From the NCBI RefSeq assembly GCF_004421005.1, contig NZ_CP038026.1, forward strand, positions 5,642,001 to 5,706,000: DNA of 64,000 bases. Direction: 5' to 3'. The position numbers and the translations under genes are program-made. Position 1 is the stretch's first letter; each line of letters opens with the position of its first letter. Under the pieces are notes generated by a model. That model worked only from the letters and a program-made list of their open reading frames with translations. It had not been told where the DNA came from and searched no databases. Positions 24,683 to 32,468 of this stretch are shown here, one piece after another. The stretch comes from Pseudoduganella plicata. Its GTDB lineage: Bacteria > Pseudomonadota > Gammaproteobacteria > Burkholderiales > Burkholderiaceae_D.

Positions 24683-25606
24683 TCAGTAGGGCGAGCCCGT
24701 CACCTCCAGCGCCATGCGCCAGACCGCCCCGGCACCGGTAATGAACAGCGTGCGCCCATCGGTCCCGCCGAACGCCGCATTCGTCACGTTTGCATCGACG
24801 CGGATCGTCGCCAGTTGCCGTCCCTGTGGCGAGAACACCCGCAGCCGGCGCGCTCCATGCTCGGTGACGTAAAGATTGCCGAGACAGTCCACCGTCATGC
24901 CATCGGCGCCATCCAGGCCATCGGCCAGCACCCGGCCCGGCCCCGGCACGCCCGCGCGGATCGGATACGCCAGCAACTTGCCATCGCTCGCATTCACGTA
25001 CAGCAGATCGCCGCCCGGCGACAGCGCGATGCCATTCGGATTACGCCGGCTGCCATCCACCAGCGTCACCTTGCCGTCCGTGCCGACGCGGTAGATGCCG
25101 GTGACGGGCTGGCCGCCCGGCGCTGCGGCCTTCTGGTAGTCCGGGTCGGTAAAGTAGACGGTGCCGTCGGCGGCGATGGCGACGTCGTTGGGCGAATTGA
25201 AGACGTCGTCGCCGAAGCGGCCTGCAATCGTCGCACGCCTGCCGTCCGCCAGCGCGTGGCGCGAAAGCGCCTTGTCCTTGTGCGTCGCCACGACCAGGTC
25301 GCCGCGGGCATCCACGGCCAGACCGTTGCTGCCGCTGTCCTCGACGACCGTCGTCACGGAGCCATCGGCCGCCAGCTTGCGGATGCGCGAAGGGAAGCCG
25401 GCGCCGAAGCCGAAGTCGGAAAAGTACAGCGCGCCCCCGATCCATACTGGCCCCTCGTACAGGCCGGGACCTTCGCGCGAGGGCTGCACGGAAGCGACCC
25501 GCTGTGCCGTCAGTTCGCCCGAAGGCGGGGTGCCGCACGCGGCGGCGAGGGCGCTCGTGGAAAGGTGCAGCAGGACAGTGGCGACGACGGCGTGCAGGGA
25601 GACCAT
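24683..25606 (-). CDS. Exported SMP-30/gluconolactonase-like beta-propeller
   Basis: A 307-residue protein with a signal peptide (LHAVVATVLLHLSTSALAAA) and a six-bladed SGL/NHL-type propeller. Repeating blade motifs are seen, such as GGALYFSDFG, NGLAVDARGDLVVA, FNSPNDVAIAADGTVYFTDPDYQ, NPNGIALSPGGDLLYV and DGMTVDCLGNLYVTEHGARRLRV. The NSPNDVA and NPNGIA asparagines and DGM aspartate match the metal-binding residues of SMP-30/gluconolactonase enzymes. It probably hydrolyses a sugar lactone or similar ester in the periplasm; the substrate is unknown. The ATG at 25606 is chosen because the signal peptide starts there. Confidence 0.82.
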   Translation of the reverse strand: MVSLHAVVATVLLHLSTSALAAACGTPPSGELTAQRVASVQPSREGPGLYEGPVWIGGALYFSDFGFGAGFPSRIRKLAADGSVTTVVEDSGSNGLAVDARGDLVVATHKDKALSRHALADGRRATIAGRFGDDVFNSPNDVAIAADGTVYFTDPDYQKAAAPGGQPVTGIYRVGTDGKVTLVDGSRRNPNGIALSPGGDLLYVNASDGKLLAYPIRAGVPGPGRVLADGLDGADGMTVDCLGNLYVTEHGARRLRVFSPQGRQLATIRVDANVTNAAFGGTDGRTLFITGAGAVWRMALEVTGSPY

Positions 25607-25697
25607 GGGGCGATCGCTTTCATATCGAGGGGCACAACGATGACTATACGTTATTATTTCCGCAATATCCCGAGCACTTTGCCACAGCGGAGAAAAA

Positions 25698-26675
25698 ATG
25701 AAAGTATGTATCGTGGGGGCCGGCGCGGTCGGCGGTTTCATTGGCGCGCGGCTGGCGGCTAGCGGTATCGCCACGTCCGCCCTGGCGCGCGGCGCCACGC
25801 TGGCCGCCTTGCGCGGGCATGGCTGGCGCCTGCATCAGGAGGACCGGCTGGTGCAGGCGCCCGTTGTCGCGGCGCAGGATGCGGCCGAACTCGGGGTGCA
25901 GGATCTGGTCGTCGTCGCGGTCAAGGGCCCGGCGCTGGGCGACGTCGCCCGCGCTATCGCGCCGCTGCTGGGCCGCGACACGATCGTGCTGCCGGCGATG
26001 AACGGCGTGCCGTGGTGGTTTGCCGAAGGCGCCAGCGCGCTGCCGGGCGGGCCGCTGGACAGCGTCGATCCGGGCGGCGCGGTGGGCGCGGCGATCCCGT
26101 ACGAGCGGGTGCTGGGCTGCGTCGTGCATGCGTCCACGTCGACGCTGGCGCCGGGCATCGTGCAGCACAGGATGGGCAATGGCCTGATCGTGGGCGAACC
26201 CGACGGCGGCACATCGGCGCGGGCGGAACAGGTGGCCGCGGTGCTGGGCGAAGCGGGCTTCGGCGTCACGCTGTCGAACCGGATCCGCTACGATATCTGG
26301 TACAAATTGTGGGGCAATATGACGACCAATCCTGTTACCGCCATGACGGGCGCGACGGCCGACCGGCTGCTGGACGATCCGCTCGCCAGCGCCTTCTGCA
26401 TCGCCGCGATGCGCGAGGCCGGCGCCATCGGCGCACGCATCGGCTGCGCCATCGACGAAACGCCGGAGGATCGCCATGGCGTGACGCGCAAGCTGGGGGC
26501 TTTTAAAACGTCGATGCTGCAGGACGTGGAGACGGGCCGCCCCATCGAACTCGATGCGATCGTCGGCGCCGTGCGCGAGATCGGCCAGCGCGTCGGCCTC
26601 GCGACGCCGAACATCGATGCCTTGTTCGGCTTGACGCGGCTGTTCGCCCGTTCGCGCGGGCTGTATCCGGCATGA
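25698..26675 (+). CDS. 2-dehydropantoate 2-reductase family protein
   Basis: A 325-residue NADPH-dependent reductase. The N-terminal Rossmann motif is GAGAVGGFIGARLAASG, the central segment is MNGVPWWF and the C-terminal helical domain includes YDIWYKLWGNMTTNPVTAMT, with the catalytic lysine of the ketopantoate reductase family, and MLQDVETGRPIELDAI. The family reduces 2-ketopantoate to pantoate in CoA synthesis, but many genomes hold several paralogues of unclear substrate, so I do not assign panE. The next gene overlaps its end by four bases. Confidence 0.85.
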   Translation: MKVCIVGAGAVGGFIGARLAASGIATSALARGATLAALRGHGWRLHQEDRLVQAPVVAAQDAAELGVQDLVVVAVKGPALGDVARAIAPLLGRDTIVLPAMNGVPWWFAEGASALPGGPLDSVDPGGAVGAAIPYERVLGCVVHASTSTLAPGIVQHRMGNGLIVGEPDGGTSARAEQVAAVLGEAGFGVTLSNRIRYDIWYKLWGNMTTNPVTAMTGATADRLLDDPLASAFCIAAMREAGAIGARIGCAIDETPEDRHGVTRKLGAFKTSMLQDVETGRPIELDAIVGAVREIGQRVGLATPNIDALFGLTRLFARSRGLYPA

Positions 26676-27211
26676 GGGCCGCGTGTACGGTGTTCCTGCT
26701 GACAGTGCTGGCGGCAGGCATCGCCAACGCGGCGGCACCGGCCATTGCCGATATCGAGGGTGTCTACAAGAAGCGGTTCAAGACGACCTTCCAGATGCCC
26801 GGCGTCGGGGAGACGGTGGAGGATGCCGAGGATATCGTGGAAGTCGTGCGCTTCGACGATGACCATGTTGATGTGCGCGCGGACCTGAGCTTCTCTAATG
26901 GCCGCAGCTGCTCCTTCTACGGTATTGCCGGCAGGGACGGCGACAGGTACGTCTACCGTGCGGCACCGACAGCGGAACAGCCGCGAGCCTGCACGGTGAT
27001 CCTGTCGGTGCAGGAGAACAACCTGCTGTTGACCGATCGTGTGAGACCGAATGAAGAGCCCACTTGCCAGGATTCGTGCGGCCCACGGGCCGCGCTTGCC
27101 GACACGACGATGCCACTCAAGTCAAGGCGGCCGATCCGCTACATGGAGCGGCTGAAGAACTCACGGCAGTACCGGGAAGCGGTGCAGGAGCTGACAGCCG
27201 CGAAGCGCTGA
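26672..27211 (+). CDS. Exported protein of unknown function
   Basis: A 179-residue protein I do not recognise. It has a clear signal peptide (TVFLLTVLAAGIANAAA), so the mature part of about 160 residues is probably periplasmic. It contains cysteines in RSCSFYGIAG, RACTVIL and PTCQDSCGP that could form disulfides. The beginning DIEGVYKKRFKTTFQ and the central beta-rich part suggest a small lipocalin-like or barrel fold, which is a guess. It overlaps the reductase gene by four bases and converges on yjdM. Confidence 0.6.
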   Translation: MRAACTVFLLTVLAAGIANAAAPAIADIEGVYKKRFKTTFQMPGVGETVEDAEDIVEVVRFDDDHVDVRADLSFSNGRSCSFYGIAGRDGDRYVYRAAPTAEQPRACTVILSVQENNLLLTDRVRPNEEPTCQDSCGPRAALADTTMPLKSRRPIRYMERLKNSRQYREAVQELTAAKR

Positions 27212-27215
27212 GTCG

Positions 27216-27551
27216 TCAGACCTTGCGCACGAACTCGGACTTCAGGCTCATGGCGCCAAAGCCTTCGATCTTGCAGTCGATATCGTGGTCGCTGTCGACC
27301 AGGCGGATGTTCTTGACCTTCGTGCCCTGCTTGATGACGCCGCCGGAGCCCTTCGGTTTCAGGTCCTTGATGACGGTGACGGTGTCGCCGTCCTGCAGCA
27401 CGTTGCCGGCCGCGTCGCGGTAGACGCGCGCCGCGTCAACGGCGGCGGCCCCGGGCGCCCACTCGTGCGCGCACTCGGGGCACACCAGGTTGCTGCCATC
27501 CTCGTAGGTGAATTCGGAACCGCATTGAGGGCAGGTTGGCAGGGAGCTCAT
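27216..27551 (-). CDS. yjdM: YjdM/PhnA zinc-ribbon protein
   Basis: A 111-residue protein matching E. coli YjdM (PhnA, 111 residues). It has an N-terminal zinc ribbon with the pairs CPQCG and CPECAHEW, then the C-terminal SH3-like PhnA domain (VLQDGDTVTVIKDLKPKG, IDCKIEGFGAMSLKSEFVRK). Despite its old name it is not part of the phosphonate operon and its role is unknown. The ATG at 27551 gives the family's start; a second in-frame start five codons upstream is unneeded. Confidence 0.92.
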   Translation of the reverse strand: MSSLPTCPQCGSEFTYEDGSNLVCPECAHEWAPGAAAVDAARVYRDAAGNVLQDGDTVTVIKDLKPKGSGGVIKQGTKVKNIRLVDSDHDIDCKIEGFGAMSLKSEFVRKV

Positions 27552-27598
27552 GGTGGGCCTTGGCAAAACGCGGGAGTATACAGTATGGGAGTGGGACG

Positions 27599-28282
27599 AT
27601 GATTGAAGAGATGACCGCGCAACTGACCAACCCTGTCTGGGCCGCGCTGCACAGCGGGCAGCAGCACCTGGCGCACACGCTGGGCGAAATGCGCCGTTAC
27701 GCGCCGGACGTGGCGCCTTTTTGCGCCGTGCCGGAAGAGGGCATGTTCGTGCCGGCCACCAGTCTGGAGTACCTGACAGAGGACGTCTACTTTGTCGGCG
27801 CGATTCCGACGGTGCCGGATGGCTGGCGGTTGGAAGAGCTGGGTGGCGTGACGCAGATGGTCTATCGTGGCGGCCCGGTTGCGGCGCCGCCGCGCGATGG
27901 CGTGACGGTGCTCGACGCGCTGGACCCGGCGATGCAGGAGCTCACCGCGATTGCGTTTCCCGGCTACTTCCGCGCCCGTACCGGCACCATGGGACGCTAC
28001 CTCGGCATCCATGATGGCGGCCGGCTGGTGGCGTTATCGGGCGAGCGGATGGACTTCGGCGACCTGCGCGAAGTCAGCGCCGTCTGCACGCATCACGAGT
28101 TCACGGGACGGGGCTATGCCGGGCTGTTGGTGCGCCATGTGATGCATGGTATGCAGGAGGACGGCGTGATGCCGATGCTGCACGTGGGCAGCCGCAACGC
28201 GCGGGCGATCGGTTTGTACGAGACGCTGGGATTCGTGCGGGTGCGGCAGTTGCGGCATGCGAAGCTTGTCGTGCCGCGGTGA
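27599..28282 (+). CDS. GNAT family acetyltransferase (FR47-like)
   Basis: A 227-residue protein whose C-terminal 110 residues form a GNAT domain. The acetyl-CoA binding loop is HHEFTGRGYAGLLVRHVM (the RGxGxA-like turn is RGYAG) and the later NARAIGLYETLGFVRVRQL is the family's last helix and strand. The N-terminal half is the FR47-type partial repeat. The acceptor substrate is unknown. It has a GGGAG ribosome site and is divergent from yjdM with 47 bases between starts. Confidence 0.82.
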   Translation: MIEEMTAQLTNPVWAALHSGQQHLAHTLGEMRRYAPDVAPFCAVPEEGMFVPATSLEYLTEDVYFVGAIPTVPDGWRLEELGGVTQMVYRGGPVAAPPRDGVTVLDALDPAMQELTAIAFPGYFRARTGTMGRYLGIHDGGRLVALSGERMDFGDLREVSAVCTHHEFTGRGYAGLLVRHVMHGMQEDGVMPMLHVGSRNARAIGLYETLGFVRVRQLRHAKLVVPR

Positions 28283-28332
28283 TGGCGGGCGTCGGGGGCA
28301 GGGCGCGAGTGAAGGTCCGTGTCCCTGGCGGA

Positions 28333-28953
28333 TTAATCGCCCGACGATATCTTACCCAGCCCCGACGCCGACTTGTTCAGCGTCTTCGGGCGGCCGTAAT
28401 AGACCACGTTGCCCAGCCCCCGCACCACGGCGTTCAGCGTCTGGCTGGCGTGGATCGATACTTCGCCGATGCCTTCGAAGTTCACGTCCGTCCGCTCCGC
28501 CTTCAGCTCCTTCGTGTCGACGTGGCCGACGCCCTGCGCCTTCAGCCGCAGCCACTTCGTCTTCCCCTTGGCCGACAGATGGCCGGCGCCCTGGAACTGC
28601 AGGTCGACGCGCTCTTCGTTCAGATTGTCGATGTCCACTTCGCCCGCGCCTTCGACCATGCATTTGACGAGCGAGGGCAGCGTCACGACGATCCTGCCCC
28701 CGTCCGTCGTCTTGCTGGCCTTGCCCGGATAGTCGATGCGCAGTTCGCCGTCCTTGACGATCGTGCGCACGCGCCCCAGGAACTCGTTACTGCCGCTGAT
28801 GCGCACGGACTGCGCCTTGCCCGCGTCAACGCGCAGGTCGATCGGGCCGGTGACGGCGATGGCGCGGAACGGGGCGAGGGTGCGGCTTTCTTCGGCGGCA
28901 TGGGCGGTGGTGGCGAGGGCGCAGAGGCAGGCAAGCAGCAGGGAGCGATGCAT
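28333..28953 (-). CDS. Second exported DUF2807 (GIN domain) protein
   Basis: A 206-residue protein with a signal peptide (SLLLACLCALATTAHAA) and a GIN/DUF2807 beta-helix domain. Repeating turns such as VEGAGEVDI, FQGAGHLSA, AQGVGHVDT, FEGIGEVSI and RGLGNVVYYGRP replace the GSG turns of the paralogue at 16.6 kb, and both end with a NxxYYG-Pro segment. It probably acts in the periplasm or at the surface; the function is unknown. Confidence 0.82.
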   Translation of the reverse strand: MHRSLLLACLCALATTAHAAEESRTLAPFRAIAVTGPIDLRVDAGKAQSVRISGSNEFLGRVRTIVKDGELRIDYPGKASKTTDGGRIVVTLPSLVKCMVEGAGEVDIDNLNEERVDLQFQGAGHLSAKGKTKWLRLKAQGVGHVDTKELKAERTDVNFEGIGEVSIHASQTLNAVVRGLGNVVYYGRPKTLNKSASGLGKISSGD

Positions 28954-29141
28954 AAAGGCTTTCTTGGTATCGTCGACGGAAGGCGCGGCTTCAGGCGCAT
29001 ACAATATTGTCGAGCGGCGCGCAGCTTCAGCAGATTCTACGAGAATGTGCGGGACGCTGGTAAAAAATCGGCAGGGCTGCCGGTCTGGGACCCTGCCGCG
29101 GCGAGCGCCGGTCTCTGTCGAACGGCACCTCCTGCCGTGGT

Positions 29142-32100
29142 TCAGCGGATCGTCACTACGCCGGCAGCCGAGCTCTTGTAAGTACAACCCACACTAGGTT
29201 TCAGCGCTTTCTTGCCTTCGTGATCCACTAGGGAGTAACAGCTGTTCGGCAACAGACCAACCACCAGTGTCGTTCCCTGGAAGCTGCCGGGCTGCCAAAC
29301 CGGCCACATATTCTGTTGTGTTCCGCCGTTGAAGATGATGCGGCGATCCGAGCCGATCTGCACCCCGACGGTCTCATAGCCGGTGTCCACCAGCACTGCT
29401 TTCTGCTCGTCCCGCAACGTGACCGGTCCGGCGGCCATGTCGCTGTCGGCGGCGCGGATCACGTTCAGGAAGTATTGCGCCGCGCCTGCCACGGGTGTCG
29501 TTGCCGGAGAAAATTCAAGGCGCCATTGGCCATTGTCAGAGTTGATGTTTGTGAGATTCGCCGGGGTGTAGTTGTACCAGCCGAATACGCCGGCGACGGA
29601 GCCCTGGACCAGGTACCGGCAATCGCCGCTGGTGCCGGTGACAGTCAGGATCTTGTCTTTCAGGCCCGCCTGCTTGCAGGTGTATTCAGTATCCGTGGAG
29701 CCCTTGTAATTGAGGCCCCCGACAAGCGTCGCCTTGCCGCTTTTGGGTAGCAGGGCCTGGATAGTGGCCATGCCGCCGTCCTTGCGAATCGTGAAAGTGG
29801 ACTGGTCCGATCCGAATGGATATGTGTAGCGGCCCTCTTTGCCAATAGGTTCGCCACTTGCGACCGGCCTTCCGGTCATATGCAGCAGCGAAGTGGCGGC
29901 CAGCGCCTTGCCAGCGGCGGTACGGACCTTGTCGAACACGACCACCGTTGCCTTGGCATCGGGATCGTTCGGGCGGCCTTCCGGGCGCAGATAGATGACG
30001 CTGCGCAGGAAGCCAGCTTTGTCATTGAGCTTGTCGCGCTTGTACGCCTTCGTCGCGTTGCCTTCCGTATAGGCATACCAGCCGCCTTCTTCGTACGCCG
30101 TCACGCCATCGAGTTTATTGTCGCCCCCGATCTCCTCGACCGTCGGATAGGTTTTGCGCTCGTCGAACCACTGGCCGCCGTCGTTGCTCCACACTTCATT
30201 GTTCGTATAGGTAAATTTCTCCGCCGGGTCGAACAGGACGATGGAATTATGGGCAATCGTACGCTCGTAGTAATTCTTCCAGTGCACTGTCTGATATTCG
30301 TCATACTGTCCCGAGTCTACCAGCAGCGGGGCCTTGTAGAAGAGTGAGAAACTGTTCTGGTCCAGATGATGATGATTCTCGCTGATGAACGAAGCGGACT
30401 TGAAATCGAGCAGTGCCGCGTCCGGATAGACCCAGCTGTTGCGCATCAGGACATTGCCTGCCACGGGATAGTGTACCGACAGCGGCAGCTCGTCGGGCGA
30501 TTGCGCTGCCTGGGTTGCCGGCACCGGATACAGCAACCGCTCCCATAGCACGCGAGAGTGGTGCATTGGGCGCCGGGCTACGATCTCTTTCTGGTAGAAG
30601 CCATACGCTGTGGCGTTGCCTTCCTGCGCGGCAGTCAGCGCCAACGACGCCAGTTCGGAGTCGTTCAGGGCGTAGTCGAAATTGTCACCGCTGGCCGGGA
30701 ATTTGCCGTCACCGCGCAGCCCATAAAGGTAAGGCGAGATCATGGACGGCAGCCAGGGGGCCTGCAATCCGGCAGCGCTGCCACCGAGCGTGAGTGCGCG
30801 CTGCCATACCAGCAACCGCTCCGGCAGCTCGCCGATCGAAGCGCTGTTATACGCGAACAATGTCTGGTGTCCGCCGCGCGAAGAGTTTTTCAGCCATGGC
30901 TGAGCCATGAGGGCTTCGTCGGATATGGTCGGGTACGAAACTGCGGCCCGGGCAGGAAGGTAACCTGTTTCGAAATGCCGATAGATGGTGCTGATCAGGT
31001 CATTGACGTCGTTCTGCTCGTTCTCGATGGCGAGCAGGCCCAGCACCGTGCCGAACTGGGCGGACTGGGTGTGGCCGGTAATATAATTGCGTGAGATAGA
31101 GTTCGGCCCGTCCTGCGTCTCCCATCCTTCGGCACAGGCCATGCCCGACATTTCCGCGTTACCGCAGATTGAATATCGCAGGTCATCGTGTCCGGCATTG
31201 TTGAACGTGACAGTTTTTGTGATAGCCTCCCGCAAGACTTGCTTCTGTGGGACGGACAGGGCACCGTACAGCCAGTCGTAATAGACACCCATTGCCCCCA
31301 CGCGTGCAGACATGCTCCATTCGCCGCCGGTGCCGGCGTGGGTTTTGGCGCTTTCGATCATCACCCCCTCATTCACTGCGTAGATCAGGTTGATGTGATT
31401 CAGCGCCGCATCCAGGAAGGTGCGCTCGCCCGAAAGCCTGTATGCGAGTGCCAGCATCTTAGCGGGCCCGATGTTCTGCACGCGACCGCCTTTCGTCACC
31501 TCACATTTTTGTGGCGCAATCTCCTTGGCGCATAGGGCGAAATCCGTTGCCCGCGCGCGCGCGAGCGCCAACAGCTTTTGCCACGCAGCCCCTAGCTCCA
31601 GGTCGACAGGGCTGCTGTCAGCGGGAGTGCTTCCGTTGGCGGCGAACTGGCGGATAAGCTTGTCGCTCTCGTTGTAAATCCGGAACACCGGCATCCGGTC
31701 GCCACGGCGACCGCCGAACAGGAACGGCTGCTCGTTTGCATTGAATGTACCAGGCAGCTTGCCCTCCCACACCTGAGCGCCGGAGGTGGAGATCGCTATC
31801 TTGCCCAGGTCTGCGTCCCATTGGACTTCAATGACCGTCTCGACATCGAGCGGTATGGTAATTTGCGTACCCGTACTGCCAGCGGCGCTTTCACCTTTTG
31901 GATCACGCAAAACAGCGCCAACATCAAGTACGGCATTACGCTCGTCCGACGAGAAGTAATGAAGATATATACCATCCTTGTTGACTCCACGGCTGCCGAA
32001 AATGCCCGCCTTGAGCTCATCCGTTCCCGTCCGCCGGGTCGGCTTAAAAGTAAAGCTCACACGACCCCGTTTTCCGGGGAAAAACACGCGATCGGTAGCG

Positions 32101-32285
32101 CTCGTCTCTTCAGGCAGGGTTTGGTTTAACAGCGGGAGCTGTTTGACCAGCCGGCGCAGGTCATCGAGCGAGGCATACAGGCGGGGATGATCGGTCCGCA
32201 CGGTGCCTGGCAGCGCGTGCGCGCTTGCGGCGAAGAGTCCACTGACGGCGACGGCGATGCCCAGGCGGGCGAGTGACAGGCGCAT
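29142..32285 (-). CDS. Large exported heparinase II/III-type polysaccharide lyase
   Basis: A 1047-residue exported protein. After a signal peptide (ending near ASAHA) comes a short N-terminal lyase segment. A likely beta-sandwich insertion follows at about 60-210 (RVSFTFKPTRRTGTD, VIEVQWDADLGKIAIS). An alpha/alpha toroid spans roughly 260-610. Then the heparinase II/III C-terminal domain begins at about 620, with the marker ENHHHLDQNSFSLF, whose His residues and Asp fit the metal/catalytic site of the family. The last 300 residues are beta-rich. It probably cleaves an acidic polysaccharide such as alginate, heparinoid or exopolysaccharide; the substrate is not predictable. AAGGA six bases before the ATG confirms the start. 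No other degradation genes adjoin it. Confidence 0.82.
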   Translation of the reverse strand: MRLSLARLGIAVAVSGLFAASAHALPGTVRTDHPRLYASLDDLRRLVKQLPLLNQTLPEETSATDRVFFPGKRGRVSFTFKPTRRTGTDELKAGIFGSRGVNKDGIYLHYFSSDERNAVLDVGAVLRDPKGESAAGSTGTQITIPLDVETVIEVQWDADLGKIAISTSGAQVWEGKLPGTFNANEQPFLFGGRRGDRMPVFRIYNESDKLIRQFAANGSTPADSSPVDLELGAAWQKLLALARARATDFALCAKEIAPQKCEVTKGGRVQNIGPAKMLALAYRLSGERTFLDAALNHINLIYAVNEGVMIESAKTHAGTGGEWSMSARVGAMGVYYDWLYGALSVPQKQVLREAITKTVTFNNAGHDDLRYSICGNAEMSGMACAEGWETQDGPNSISRNYITGHTQSAQFGTVLGLLAIENEQNDVNDLISTIYRHFETGYLPARAAVSYPTISDEALMAQPWLKNSSRGGHQTLFAYNSASIGELPERLLVWQRALTLGGSAAGLQAPWLPSMISPYLYGLRGDGKFPASGDNFDYALNDSELASLALTAAQEGNATAYGFYQKEIVARRPMHHSRVLWERLLYPVPATQAAQSPDELPLSVHYPVAGNVLMRNSWVYPDAALLDFKSASFISENHHHLDQNSFSLFYKAPLLVDSGQYDEYQTVHWKNYYERTIAHNSIVLFDPAEKFTYTNNEVWSNDGGQWFDERKTYPTVEEIGGDNKLDGVTAYEEGGWYAYTEGNATKAYKRDKLNDKAGFLRSVIYLRPEGRPNDPDAKATVVVFDKVRTAAGKALAATSLLHMTGRPVASGEPIGKEGRYTYPFGSDQSTFTIRKDGGMATIQALLPKSGKATLVGGLNYKGSTDTEYTCKQAGLKDKILTVTGTSGDCRYLVQGSVAGVFGWYNYTPANLTNINSDNGQWRLEFSPATTPVAGAAQYFLNVIRAADSDMAAGPVTLRDEQKAVLVDTGYETVGVQIGSDRRIIFNGGTQQNMWPVWQPGSFQGTTLVVGLLPNSCYSLVDHEGKKALKPSVGCTYKSSAAGVVTIR

Positions 32286-32468
32286 GGTAGTTCCTTGTAG
32301 TGTGATAATTACAAGATATTACCCCGCCAAAAAACGAAATTTCTCTCCAATTATCACCCGGTGCCGAGATATTCTATCGGCGGCGGAGAGGAAGGCATCG
32401 GCTTGCCGTTTTCCGTGTGGGTTCCGGTACCGCGGATGCAGGCAGCTAACCAGCATCCGCGGGCGGGA

